64,000 bases of DNA from an uncultured Kiloniellaceae bacterium (GTDB taxonomy: Bacteria > Pseudomonadota > Alphaproteobacteria > Kiloniellales > Kiloniellaceae), in the NCBI GenBank assembly GCA_947493695.1, contig CANLSF010000008.1, positions 1 to 64,000 of the forward strand, given 5' to 3'. Numbering within the stretch: the first letter of the stretch is position 1; each line of letters opens with the position of its first letter. The notes under the pieces were generated by a model that was given only the letters and a program-made list of their open reading frames with translations, was not told where the DNA came from and ran no database searches. Of this stretch, positions 1-8,615 are shown piece after piece. Made by a program: the position numbers and the translations under genes.

Positions 1-1
1 A

Positions 2-94
2 CTGGGCGAGCCTTTCCGCCGCGACGCCATGAAGAAGCCCGTCGCCGTCGCCGGCATCGATCCCAACGACATGCGGCCCCAACCTTCTCTCTAA
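2..94 (+). CDS. C-terminal fragment of an unidentified protein
   Basis: An open frame enters from the left edge and ends at TAA 92-94. About 30 residues are visible (ending DMRPQPSL). They contain no motif I recognise, so no function is proposed. A strong inverted repeat follows 22 bp after the stop. Confidence 0.6.
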   Translation: MGEPFRRDAMKKPVAVAGIDPNDMRPQPSL

Positions 95-116
95 GGCGCA
101 CCGCAGAGACGATAAA

Positions 117-144
117 ACGAAGGCGGGATCACTCCCGCCTTCGT
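117..144 (+). terminator. Perfect 12-bp inverted repeat, probable terminator
   Basis: ACGAAGGCGGGA and TCCCGCCTTCGT form a perfect 12-bp stem with a 4-nt loop just after the partial gene. There is no clear T-run, so intrinsic termination is likely but not certain. Confidence 0.6.
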
Positions 145-178
145 CACTTCAGCACCTATCTTGCCGGAATTCAAAGCC

Positions 179-547
179 ATGACCGACAATCCTTTCGCCG
201 TCGCCGTTTTCACCGACGAGCCCAAACGTGAAGTCCACCGCAGCCTCGATGCCGAGCGCGTTGTTTCCGGCGACCCCCAGCATCACACCCGCTTTTTCTT
301 TGAGAGCGAAGATGGGTCCCTGGTTTCCGGCACCTGGACCAGTACGCCCGGCAAGTGGCACGCCTTCACCGACCGCGACGAATTCTGCTATATCGTCTCG
401 GGCCACTGCCGCCTGATTGACGATCAAGGCTTTGCCCGCGAATTCAAGACAGGCGACGCGTTCCTGATTCCGAATGGTTTTCGTGGTTTCTGGGACGTGA
501 TCGAGACCACCACCAAGCACTTCGTGATTCGCGCGCACGAAGCGTGA
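179..547 (+). CDS. Cupin-domain protein (cupin_3 / EutQ-like)
   Basis: This 122-residue single-domain protein matches the small RmlC-like cupins. Visible elements are a glycine-rich strand (LVSGTWTSTPGKWH), the EFCYIVSGHCRL segment typical of cupin motif 1, and GDAFLIPNGFRGFWDV typical of motif 2. The family is a beta-barrel of mostly unknown substrate, often annotated as a sugar or amino-acid binding cupin. I start at ATG 179 because the upstream alternative is a TTG at 161 without a better ribosome site. It appears to be a single-gene unit. Confidence 0.8.
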   Translation: MTDNPFAVAVFTDEPKREVHRSLDAERVVSGDPQHHTRFFFESEDGSLVSGTWTSTPGKWHAFTDRDEFCYIVSGHCRLIDDQGFAREFKTGDAFLIPNGFRGFWDVIETTTKHFVIRAHEA

Positions 548-603
548 TACGCCGTCGTCAGTGCTCTTGGGGGCTCACCTGATCTAGAGCGGTACTGTGA
601 TCG

Positions 604-957
604 CTAGAGCTCCAGGCATCTGATTGGCAGGAATCCGGCCAGTGTTTCTGCAACGTATTCGGGGCTCGCGCTGAACTGCAGACCTGCAAAATCACCATGA
701 TTCCATGCAAGCTCGACGTCATAGTTGGCAAAGCCAAAGAGCGAGAGCTGTTTGATGGGGGCATCCGCAAAGAACCTGTTGATCCGAATCTTTGCGCCGT
801 TTGCGGATAAGTCGAACACGACGCAGTTCGTGATCAGGCCTGAGTCTGCCGGAACCGACATTTGCGCCGGAATGAGGACGCAAGCGCGCTCAAAGGCGCG
901 TCTTTCCTCATTTTGGAGCCTTTGCAAAATCGGGATGTCCTGGTCGTTTACGGCCAT
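604..957 (-). CDS. PilZ domain protein
   Basis: The 117-residue product consists almost entirely of a PilZ domain. It shows the arginine-rich segment RRAFERA near residues 19-25 and the D-x-S-x-x-G signature as DLSANGAKI near residues 49-57. PilZ domains bind cyclic di-GMP through these two motifs. The first motif is not the canonical RxxxR spacing, so nucleotide binding is inferred. There is no signal peptide or membrane segment. It would be a stand-alone cytosolic c-di-GMP adaptor. Confidence 0.8.
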   Translation of the reverse strand: MAVNDQDIPILQRLQNEERRAFERACVLIPAQMSVPADSGLITNCVVFDLSANGAKIRINRFFADAPIKQLSLFGFANYDVELAWNHGDFAGLQFSASPEYVAETLAGFLPIRCLEL

Positions 958-1372
958 AACCTGCGCCTCTCAAAGAGAAAACTGTCGGAGCTCGAAGACA
1001 ATCGTAATGGGAAACACTTAGGACTAATCTAAGATATTGGGTTAACGCCTCATAAACCCTACTTACGCGAGCTCCGCCGGTCCCAACGTTTAAAGTCACG
1101 GAAACCTTGCGGATTTACCGGGAGAGAGCAGCCGGTTTCGGGGCCGCCATGAGTCCCGCAAGATGATTAGCAAGCGCAATGGTCAGACACTGTGAGGAGC
1201 TAAAGTGTTCGAAAGCGATCCAACTAGTCTTGCTTGCGACCGGGAAGAAGCGCTTGTCAGATTGTGACCCTATTATACGGAATTTCTGAATTATCAATAC
1301 AAGAACTGCCGAATTTACTGCCTGATCCGAATGACGATATCTCTTCCATCAGATACACAAGGAGAGATCATC
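958..1372. other. Intergenic region, no gene seen
   Basis: This is the spacer between the PilZ gene (minus) and the ABM gene (plus). It should hold both promoters, but I see no convincing motif beyond an AT-rich stretch around 1270-1310. Small open frames here lack ribosome sites and look non-coding. Confidence 0.4.
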
Positions 1373-1663
1373 ATGAGTAAACTCACCATCGTCGCCCACA
1401 TCCGTGCCAATCCAGATAAGATCAATCTGGTGAAGGCGGAGCTCGAAAAGCTCGTTCCCGTTACCCGCGCGGAAGAAGGCTGCCTCCAGTACGACCTGCA
1501 TCAGGATAACGAAGATCCTGCACACTTCCTGTTTTATGAGAACTGGGAAACCCGCCCACTCTGGCAGACCCATATGAATGCGCCGCATCTTGCCGCTTAC
1601 ATGAAGGCGACCGACGGTGCTGTCGCCGAGTTCACACTCAACGAAATGAGCCAAATCGGGTAA
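1373..1663 (+). CDS. Antibiotic biosynthesis monooxygenase (ABM) domain protein, YgiN-like
   Basis: This 96-residue protein has the ABM ferredoxin-like fold signature: the opening strand KLTIVAHIRANPDK, EEGCLQYDLHQD, then FLFYENWE and the terminal helix HLAAYMKA. Such proteins are small dimeric quinol or polyketide monooxygenases or related heme-independent enzymes. The native substrate here is unknown. ATG 1373 is preferred because AAGGAG lies at 1359-1364 with good spacing; an upstream ATG at 1331 lacks this. Confidence 0.85.
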   Translation: MSKLTIVAHIRANPDKINLVKAELEKLVPVTRAEEGCLQYDLHQDNEDPAHFLFYENWETRPLWQTHMNAPHLAAYMKATDGAVAEFTLNEMSQIG

Positions 1664-1837
1664 CACTTCAGTGCCGATGGACCACTCTTCACGACCGGGG
1701 ATCGCAACCGGTTCCCGGACTGTAATCGCATCGATGAACAAAGGGCGCCTCACCTAAGAGTGAGTTCAACACGGCTCTGGGCTGTGCCAGACTTTGCAAG
1801 CCTGATCCTACCGTGCTGCTGCAAGATAGGCTTCAAA

Positions 1838-2344
1838 ATGTCCGTCGCCGCAATCACCCTTCGCCGTTTGAGGTCGAGAAGCTTTTTGTTTACGGCGCTT
1901 GGATTGATCCTCGCGCCCGTAGAAGAGGGCTTCTCGGCTACTTTTTGCGCGAACGTGGAAAGTCTCGCAGGCGAGGCGGGTTCGAACTTCTCGGACTGGA
2001 CGACAGGTGCAACCGGCGTCGGGGCTCGGCCGAAACTCTCTGGCGCCGAGGACTGCGCCGTCACGCAATCACTGTCGGGCTTGAAGACCTACCACTGCAC
2101 ATGGGAGTTTTCCTACAGGGCCAAGGACGCATATCTCCGCTTCGACGCGGTCAAGAAGCTCTTGAAGGAATGTTTCGGCGATGCCGCGTCCGTGAGCAGC
2201 GATCAGAGAGTCAACCATCCCGATTTCTACGATCTCCAGCTCTATCGCTTGAATCAAGCCGAGGTGGCCGTTTCGATTAAGGATAAAAGTGCGCTGCAAC
2301 GGACTTATCTCTTCCTTCGGGTGCGGGGGGCAAAGCTCAAATAG
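1838..2344 (+). CDS. Hypothetical secreted protein
   Basis: The predicted product has 168 residues. Its N terminus has basic residues (TLRRLRSRS), a hydrophobic core (FLFTALGLILAP) and a plausible cleavage near FSA, so it is probably exported. The mature part has several cysteines (TFC, DC, YHC, ECF) that could form disulfides. I do not recognise the family. The frame is open from a GTG at 1760, but the signal-like sequence begins at ATG 1838. Confidence 0.55.
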   Translation: MSVAAITLRRLRSRSFLFTALGLILAPVEEGFSATFCANVESLAGEAGSNFSDWTTGATGVGARPKLSGAEDCAVTQSLSGLKTYHCTWEFSYRAKDAYLRFDAVKKLLKECFGDAASVSSDQRVNHPDFYDLQLYRLNQAEVAVSIKDKSALQRTYLFLRVRGAKLK

Positions 2345-2423
2345 TCAGCCGTCGCTTATGGCTCTGAAGAGCGATCGGGAACCCGAGGGGTCGCAGACGA
2401 GAGAGGCCCTACGCACCCGGGCG

Positions 2424-3902
2424 TCAGTAATTCTGCCGCCCGATGGCATCCGCGATTAGCTGGACGCCCTGTTCGATCTTGTCTTTTGGAATGACTGAAT
2501 AGGCAATGCGGACAAAGTTCCGTGGCGGGGATTTCGAGGCGAAGAAACGCGCGCCCGGCTCGATTAGAACACTGTCATTCTTCAGTTCCTCAGCCAGCAG
2601 GGCGCTGTCGATCCCTTCGGGCAGTTCCAGCCAGACGCTGGCGCCGCCGATACTGTCTTTATTCGCGACCGTGAGGCCCGCGCCCTCCAGTGCCTTTTCC
2701 AGGATCAGCCAGCGGGCCTTGAATTCGCTGCGTTGCCGGGCGGCGTGGGCATTGTAGTGACCGAGCGCCAGGAAGTAGGCGGTGGCCCGCTGGGTGATGC
2801 CGGGCGGGTGCCGGGTGACCAGTGTGCGCAGGCCGCGTGCTTCTGTGATCAGGGGTTCGGCGGCGGCGATATAGCCCAGGCGCAGACCGGGGAAAAGGGT
2901 TTTGGAAAAGCTGCCCAGGTAGATCACCCGGTCCTGGTTGTCGATGGATTTCAGGGCGGGCAGGGGCGGTTTCAGGTAGTTCATTTCATAGTCGTAGTCA
3001 TCCTCGACCACGAGGAAGTCGCGCTCCTCCGCAAGCTCCAGCAGTCTGCGGCGCCGTGCCCTCGACATATTGACGCCGGTCGGCGCGTGGTGACTGGGGG
3101 TGATAAAAACCACCTGCACGCCTACGGGGATTTCCTCCACACACATGCCTTCCCGGTCTACAGGGATTGGCGCAACCTTGACCCCGGAGAGACGCAGCAT
3201 CTCGCGCAGCTCCGGATAGCCCGGCTCCTCAATGGCCGCGAAGGCCTGCTCGCGGTGAGACATCAAAAGGTGAGCGACGATCCAGAGCGCGTTTTGTGCG
3301 CCCAGCGTAACCAGAACTTCTTCCGGGCGGGCCGCAACTCCGCGGCCCGGCAGGCTGCGCATGACGATCTGTTTGACCAGCATGGGATCGTCGGCGTCCC
3401 GAAAGTCGCCCGCCGCCGCATCGAAATCCCGCTTGCCCAGTGCACGGCGCGCGCAGTCCCGCCAGGCATCGTGGGGAAAGAGGCTCTGATCCGCCTGTCC
3501 GTAGACGAAGGCATAGCGGTAGGCGCGCCAGTTCGCCGGTTTGACCTTCTCGGCAACCGCCGCATAGTCACCCGGCAGATGCTGGCTCCAGTCAAGCTTG
3601 TCGCTCTCCGCCCGGTCGCTCTCACCAGCAGCCAGCCGCAGGCTGGGGGAGGTCTCGGAAATCAGATACCCGCTGCGCGGCGCGGACACCAGATAGCCGT
3701 CCGCCACCAGCTCCTGATAGGCAGCCGACACTGTGATCCGCGCGATCTTGAGGTGCTGCGCCAGCGCCCGGGTCGAGGGCAGCTTGTCCCCCGGTGCGAA
3801 ACGCCCTGACCAGATCGCCCCGGAGATGGTTTCGCGCAGACGCATCTGCAGGCTGATGGCAGCGTTCTCGCTCAGAAAGATATGACTGACACTGATGTTC
3901 AT
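2424..3902 (-). CDS. MocR/PdxR-family transcriptional regulator (GntR wHTH + aminotransferase-like domain)
   Basis: The 492-residue product has the MocR layout. A GntR winged helix lies at about residues 18-85 (PSTRALAQHLKIARITVSAAYQEL), followed by a fold-type I aminotransferase domain from about residue 120. The PLP-binding lysine is K334 in SFSKTLFPG, and the cofactor-contacting aspartate is in EDDYDYE near 300-305. MocR proteins sense PLP or an amino compound and often control vitamin B6, GABA or taurine genes. No target gene lies adjacent: the next gene upstream is a chemoreceptor, transcribed divergently. The ligand is therefore unknown. Confidence 0.9.
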   Translation of the reverse strand: MNISVSHIFLSENAAISLQMRLRETISGAIWSGRFAPGDKLPSTRALAQHLKIARITVSAAYQELVADGYLVSAPRSGYLISETSPSLRLAAGESDRAESDKLDWSQHLPGDYAAVAEKVKPANWRAYRYAFVYGQADQSLFPHDAWRDCARRALGKRDFDAAAGDFRDADDPMLVKQIVMRSLPGRGVAARPEEVLVTLGAQNALWIVAHLLMSHREQAFAAIEEPGYPELREMLRLSGVKVAPIPVDREGMCVEEIPVGVQVVFITPSHHAPTGVNMSRARRRRLLELAEERDFLVVEDDYDYEMNYLKPPLPALKSIDNQDRVIYLGSFSKTLFPGLRLGYIAAAEPLITEARGLRTLVTRHPPGITQRATAYFLALGHYNAHAARQRSEFKARWLILEKALEGAGLTVANKDSIGGASVWLELPEGIDSALLAEELKNDSVLIEPGARFFASKSPPRNFVRIAYSVIPKDKIEQGVQLIADAIGRQNY

Positions 3903-4138
3903 GGCGAGAGGATAGCGGTGGCCCGGCGGCGGCGAAAGCCTTTGGCGGCGAAGTTGTGGTTGAAGGAAATTTCCTGAGCGTAACCCTTGGCTTGATACGA
4001 GTCTTTCACGCAGGGCGGTTGTCGTGTCGTATGTGAAGATACAAACAAAAAGTTGTAATTTTCACAAATGCTTAGGAATTTTTGGATATTAACTAATCAC
4101 TTGATCTCATTGCGTTTATCAGGAAACGGAATTTAGGC

Positions 4139-5488
4139 GTGACCACTTCAGGTAATCATCAGGAACTGCTTCAGTTTAACCGCATCGACGAAAAGATGAA
4201 AACGACGCTCAGGCAACTGAGGCCGATGTTGGAGCAGGCACTCCCGCCGATTCTGGCGCGTTTTTATCGGCATATTTCAGGCTATTCCGTTCCTGACAAA
4301 CTTTTCGGTGGTGAAGCTTCCAAGAAACATGCCGAGGCGCAGCAGTTGAAGCATTGGCTGCTGATCGCATCGGGAAACTTCGATCAGGATTACATCGAGT
4401 CCGTACGTGTGGTCGGCCAGGTTCATAACAGGATCGGGCTGGAGCCGGAGTGGTACATTGGCGGTTACGCCTATATCACCACCGAGTTGCAGCGTTGCAT
4501 CAGCAATCACTTCGACAGCCGATGGTCCAACGCTGCGATCAAGGCCAAGCGTGCCGATGCGCTCGCGGCGATTAATCAGGCCGCCCTGCTCGATATGAAT
4601 CTGGCGATCTCGATCTATCTGGACGAGGGCAAGAAGGACCGGGAAAAGGCCCTGGAGACTCTGGCTCAGCAGTTCGAGGGCAGCATCAAGAGTGTGGTTG
4701 ACGGCGTTGCCGGCGCTTCGGCGGAGGTGCTTTCAACGGCCCGGAATATGTCGACTCTCGCCGGACAAACCAGCGAGCAGGCGCTCTCAGTCGAGGAAAC
4801 CTCCAGACAGGCGATGGAGAATGTGGAGACCGTGGCGGCGGCGTCGGAGGAGTTGACAACTTCGATCGAGGAAATTGGTCGTCAGGTCGTCGATTCCAAT
4901 AAAATTTCCGGAGAGGCCATGGAAAAGGCCCGGCACACCAGTGCGCAGGTCGAAGGTCTGACCGGTGCTGCCCGGAAAATCGACGAGGTGGTTGGCCTGA
5001 TTCAGGAGATCGCCGAACAGACCAATCTGCTGGCGTTGAACGCGACCATCGAAGCCGCCCGCGCCGGTGAGATGGGCAAGGGCTTTGCGGTCGTGGCGAG
5101 CGAGGTAAAGTTGCTGGCCAATCAGACGGCCCAGGCGACGGACCAGATCGCAACCCAGGTTGCCGAGATCCAGGCGGCGACGGATGCCTCCGCCGGGGCG
5201 ATCAGGCAGATCGTCAGCACGATCGAATCGGTCAGCGAGATTTCCACCGGGATCTCGTCGGCTGTCGAACAGCAAAGTGCCGCCACCGGCGAAATTTCGC
5301 GTAACATTCAGGAAGCAGCCGTCGGAACCCGAAGTGTTTCAGGCAACATTGGCGGTGTTACCAAGGCCGCTCAGCAGTCCGGAGATGCTTCGGAACAGAT
5401 GCTGGAAGCTTCAAAGGGGCTCGACCGGGAATCGGAAAGCCTGCGCCGCGCGGTCGAGGAATTCCTGGCAAGTATAAGGGCGGCGTGA
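4139..5488 (+). CDS. Globin-coupled methyl-accepting chemotaxis protein (HemAT-like aerotaxis receptor)
   Basis: This 449-residue soluble receptor has an N-terminal protoglobin sensor (about 1-165). The probable proximal heme ligand is H96 in [18 protein letters not shown] coiled-coil signalling domain follows, and its hairpin tip is at about 289-327 ([21 protein letters not shown]). No transmembrane segment is present, as in HemAT. It should bind oxygen at heme and signal through CheA/CheW, neither of which is in this window. The start is GTG 4139 preceded by GGAAACGGA. An AT-rich 236-bp gap separates it from the divergent MocR gene. Confidence 0.92.
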   Translation: MTTSGNHQELLQFNRIDEKMKTTLRQLRPMLEQALPPILARFYRHISGYSVPDKLFGGEASKKHAEAQQLKHWLLIASGNFDQDYIESVRVVGQVHNRIGLEPEWYIGGYAYITTELQRCISNHFDSRWSNAAIKAKRADALAAINQAALLDMNLAISIYLDEGKKDREKALETLAQQFEGSIKSVVDGVAGASAEVLSTARNMSTLAGQTSEQALSVEETSRQAMENVETVAAASEELTTSIEEIGRQVVDSNKISGEAMEKARHTSAQVEGLTGAARKIDEVVGLIQEIAEQTNLLALNATIEAARAGEMGKGFAVVASEVKLLANQTAQATDQIATQVAEIQAATDASAGAIRQIVSTIESVSEISTGISSAVEQQSAATGEISRNIQEAAVGTRSVSGNIGGVTKAAQQSGDASEQMLEASKGLDRESESLRRAVEEFLASIRAA

Positions 5489-5843
5489 CGCAGGCCAGGC
5501 AGGTCGTTGGAGCTATAAGAAAACAACAGATAGCGGCGCGCCGCCGAATTGGTGAAGCTGTGGATTTGCGTCTGGCTTCGTCGTCAGCGTGTTTCCAGTT
5601 TTACTCCTGATTTTCAGTAAAGCGAAAACGATCACTGCCATTTTTTGACTTTGAATAATTAAAAATGAGTGTCAAAATAGTGTCATGATTTTAGTTCCCT
5701 CATATTTATTCAAATTTTTGTGATTGTCGGATTATTTTACGAGTTTTTCCGATTATCTACTAATACGTCGATTATTTTTACATAAGTAATATTTGATTTC
5801 CGGGGAAAATTTGTAACTACCTGTATTCACAGAATTCTTATTG
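5489..5843. other. AT-rich intergenic region without a gene
   Basis: There is no plausible coding frame between the chemoreceptor and the PEP-CTERM gene. The stretch is markedly AT-rich from about 5640 to 5800. The only clear signal is the sigma-54 type promoter that follows at 5844. Confidence 0.5.
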
Positions 5844-5860
5844 TTGGCATACGAATTGCT
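5844..5860 (+). promoter_or_regulatory. Sigma-54 (RpoN) -24/-12 promoter
   Basis: The sequence TTGGCATACGAATTGCT matches the RpoN consensus TTGGCAY-N6-TTGCW, with the invariant GG at 5846-5847 and GC at 5858-5859 at the required spacing. Transcription would start near 5870, giving a leader of about 85 nt to the PEP-CTERM gene. Confidence 0.7.
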
Positions 5861-5956
5861 TTGAATCGCGCTTCCGATCCATCGGGTTTTCTCCCGGTAG
5901 GTCGTTTCTGTTGTGCACTCAAAAAATGAGAATATGTGAAGGAGATTGAACGCGTC

Positions 5957-6865
5957 ATGACGCTTTCAAAGTTACGGTATTTTTTGCTTCAGAGCGGTGT
6001 TGCCGCTCTTGCTCTGACTTCGGTATCCACTGTTGCGCAGGCGATTGTCGTCACACCCGATAGTTCGGTGAACTCCCTGACTTCGGCACTGCTCGGTAGC
6101 GGCGTCACCGTGACCGGCTCGTCGCTGTCCGGTCAGCAGTCCGGTAGTGCGGCTTCGAGCGGGACCTTTACGAACGATGCGGGAACCTATGGAATCGCAT
6201 CAGGCGTTGTGCTCTCGACGGGCGATGTGTCCGGCTATGGTTCCGGCCCAAATGTAAGCGAAAGCACAGCCACGCTCTACGGGACGGTGGCAACGCAGGC
6301 GCAGGAAGCCCTGCTGGATCCCATCTCAGGTGGAAGTTTCGATCATCAGGACGTCACGCAGCTCGATATCACCTTCGATGTCGACCAGTCGGTCAGCAGC
6401 ATTTTCTTCAACGTGATCTTCGGATCGGAGGAATTCCCCGAGTTCCTCGGCACCCAATTCATTGACGCCTTCGGCATCTATCTGAACGGCGTCAACATTG
6501 CGCTGTTCGACGATCTTCCGATCAACGTCAATCATCCTGATGTTATGGATCTTGTCGGAACCGAGCTGGATGGCATTCTGGATCCGACCGACGGTGCGGG
6601 AGATCCGATCATGCTATTCGAGGGCGCGGTTGCCGCCGGTTCGACCGGCAACACCCTGACCTTTATCCTGGCGGACTCCGGCGACGCAGATCTCGACTCG
6701 ACGGTCTACATCTCAGGTTTTGGTTCGGTTAACCCGGGCGGTGGAACGCCTGGCGGCGGAAATCCCGTTGATCCTGTTCAGGTCTCTGAGCCTGGTTCTC
6801 TGGCACTTCTGGGTCTTGGTCTTTTCGGACTGGCCGCTGCACGGCGGCGTATCGCTAAACGCTAG
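5957..6865 (+). CDS. Choice-of-anchor L domain PEP-CTERM sorting protein
   Basis: This secreted surface protein has about 302 residues. It has an N-terminal signal peptide (hydrophobic run SGVAALALTSVSTVAQA). A choice-of-anchor L domain is recognisable by FGSEEFPEFLGTQFIDAFGI and FLNGV/YLNGVNIA. A C-terminal sorting tail carries SEPGS, a hydrophobic helix and RRR. Exosortase would cleave and anchor it in the envelope or exopolysaccharide matrix. The usual PEP triad is SEP here. ATG 5957 follows AAGGAG at 5939-5944 (spacing 12); a GTG at 5936 is the alternative. Expression is probably RpoN-dependent through the site at 5844. Confidence 0.88.
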   Translation: MTLSKLRYFLLQSGVAALALTSVSTVAQAIVVTPDSSVNSLTSALLGSGVTVTGSSLSGQQSGSAASSGTFTNDAGTYGIASGVVLSTGDVSGYGSGPNVSESTATLYGTVATQAQEALLDPISGGSFDHQDVTQLDITFDVDQSVSSIFFNVIFGSEEFPEFLGTQFIDAFGIYLNGVNIALFDDLPINVNHPDVMDLVGTELDGILDPTDGAGDPIMLFEGAVAAGSTGNTLTFILADSGDADLDSTVYISGFGSVNPGGGTPGGGNPVDPVQVSEPGSLALLGLGLFGLAAARRRIAKR

Positions 6866-6940
6866 AGCCGGCTTTCATGCTCGCGGCGGTGGTTCATTGG
6901 CTGCCGCCGCGAGAACGAATACGCCTACAGTTCCTGCACA

Positions 6941-7384
6941 CTAACGCTTTCGCGCGGCGGTGCCGTAGGCAAGGATCTCAATGCCCTGCGCAATCCGGGC
7001 GGTCTCAAAGCGGGTGTTGACGATCACTGAAAAGCCTGCGCTGCTGGCGCTTTCCTTCATGCGCAATATGGCCTCGCGCCGTCCTCTGTCCAGCAGGCTT
7101 TCATAGCTTCTCATGCGTCCGCCGAAGATGTTCCGAAGGGTGGCAAGCAAAGCCTTGAAGCGGTCCTCGGCAATGACCGTCGCACCGCTGACCAGCTTCA
7201 CTTCCGCGGTCTCATAGCCCTCCGGCAAAGTTTCGCCTGAATGGATCAGAAGCGACCGGAAGTCCTCTTCCCGACGCCTGATCGAGCGGTAATGCCTGCG
7301 TTCGTTATAGGTTCCCGCGATCAGACCGATCACGATGAGAATGATCGGAACACCGAAATAGAGCGCGGCTTCTATCCCCCCCAC
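6941..7384 (-). CDS. YbjQ-like (UPF0145) protein with N-terminal membrane anchor
   Basis: The product has about 147 residues. A single transmembrane helix (FGVPIILIVIGLIAGTY) is followed by a YbjQ-type heavy-metal-binding-domain fold ending AQGIEILAYGTA. It shares the NIFGGRMRSYESLL...RREAILRM pattern with the downstream half of its neighbour's protein, so the two are paralogues. GTG 7384 overlaps the upstream gene's stop region (TGA 7386-7388) and gives tight coupling. A TTG at 7411 is possible. The molecular function of the family is not established. Confidence 0.75.
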   Translation of the reverse strand: MGGIEAALYFGVPIILIVIGLIAGTYNERRHYRSIRRREEDFRSLLIHSGETLPEGYETAEVKLVSGATVIAEDRFKALLATLRNIFGGRMRSYESLLDRGRREAILRMKESASSAGFSVIVNTRFETARIAQGIEILAYGTAARKR

Positions 7385-7385
7385 C

Positions 7386-7709
7386 TCAGCTTCCCTCTTG
7401 TTCGACGACAACTGCGGTACCGTATGCCAGGATTTCGGCTGCGCCCGGCGTAATGGTCGAGGTGCCGAAGCGGATGTTCAGGACAGCATTCGCGCCCGCG
7501 TCCTTCGCCTGCTGCATCATGCGTCGCAGGGCTTCGTTGCGCGCTTCCTCCAGCAGCTCCGTATAGCCTTTCAGCTCACCGCCAACGATGTTTTTGAGGC
7601 TCGCAAAGATGTCCCGTCCAATATGCTTGGACTGCACCGTGCTGCCTTGCACCAGGCCTTTGTGTTCTGTAATGCGCCAGCCGGGCAGGTGGTCTAGGTT
7701 CGTAAGCAT
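7386..7709 (-). CDS. YbjQ family protein (UPF0145)
   Basis: This is a 107-residue soluble YbjQ-type protein. Recognisable features are KHIGRDIFASLKNIVGGELKGYTELLEEARNEAL split over one helix pair, GANAVLNIRFGTS and the C-terminal EILAYGTAVVVE. Family members form pentameric rings with a dodecin-like core and have no agreed function. It is the first gene of a two-gene operon with the membrane-anchored paralogue at 6941. Confidence 0.85.
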   Translation of the reverse strand: MLTNLDHLPGWRITEHKGLVQGSTVQSKHIGRDIFASLKNIVGGELKGYTELLEEARNEALRRMMQQAKDAGANAVLNIRFGTSTITPGAAEILAYGTAVVVEQEGS

Positions 7710-7874
7710 TCAAGCGTTCCTCTGTTGCTTTTCTCATTTTAGGTGGTAGAGGTTAAGGATCCCTGCGGCCACGGTCTTGCCGTTAAACAGCCATTCTCCG
7801 CAGTTATCAAATGGGATGGAAACCCGCGAGTTTAAGGACGGATTTGTGCTCCATTGTGATGATTCGATAGTGAC

Positions 7875-8570
7875 ATGACCCCAAAAGCGGATCTCAAAAC
7901 AATCTACGATCGCATATGGTCGGGCGCGCGCGACAAGGCGCTTGCCAACAATATGGCCTGCGACCTGCCGCCCGATATCGGCGAGACGCGCTGGGGGCTG
8001 AGTCTGATTCTGCGGGTGCCCTTCCTGCCGGGCATTGCGGAGATCTGTCCCAGCTTGATCGAGCGCGCCGGAACAGGCCATTTCTGCTATGACAGCAGCA
8101 ACTTTCATATGACCCTGCGGTCGATCGAGGGTTACCGGGGAGATATCCCCGGCGGAGATCAGCGCGCACTGCTTTATGCGGAACGGGTCGCCGGGGTGCT
8201 GCCGGAATTGCGCGGGCTTTCCATCGATCTGAAGGGACTGACCTGCGGGAACTCGTCGGTCCTGGTGCAGGGCTGGCCGAGTATCGGCCTGCAGGCCTTT
8301 CGTGTGGCGTTGTTCCGGGCGCTGGAAGGGATCGAGATTTCAGTGCCGGGCGGCGAGATCTCCGCCGAGCGCGTGCGGAACACCGCGCATGCCTCTTTGT
8401 TGCTGCTCAACGCGCCGCTTGCGGATCCGGCAGGTTTCGCAGATTTCATCGATCAAAACCGCGACCGAAACTTCGGAGCTTTCACGCCGGAGGTCGCCGA
8501 GTTGGTCTTCTACCGGCGGACCCGGCGAGAGACCTTCGTCGAGACCCTCGCCTCGCTTCCGATCAACTAA
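7875..8570 (+). CDS. 2H phosphoesterase-superfamily protein
   Basis: The 231-residue product carries two H-x-[ST] motifs in 2H-like contexts: FHMTLRS (H78, T80) and AHASLLLL (H172, S174), about 94 residues apart. This is the hallmark of 2'-5' RNA ligase-like, LigT and cyclic phosphodiesterase enzymes, which act on 2',3'-cyclic or 2'-5' phosphodiester bonds. The substrate cannot be told. It stands alone between the YbjQ pair and a convergent hydrolase. Confidence 0.7.
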   Translation: MTPKADLKTIYDRIWSGARDKALANNMACDLPPDIGETRWGLSLILRVPFLPGIAEICPSLIERAGTGHFCYDSSNFHMTLRSIEGYRGDIPGGDQRALLYAERVAGVLPELRGLSIDLKGLTCGNSSVLVQGWPSIGLQAFRVALFRALEGIEISVPGGEISAERVRNTAHASLLLLNAPLADPAGFADFIDQNRDRNFGAFTPEVAELVFYRRTRRETFVETLASLPIN

Positions 8571-8615
8571 AAGCGGGAGACGCGGGAGAGCACCCGGGCC
8601 TCCCGCAACGTGGAC

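Noticed and set aside
2733-3809. Long plus-strand open frame (358 codons)
   Set aside because: It is antisense to the MocR-type gene, which has clear domains; the product has no family resemblance.
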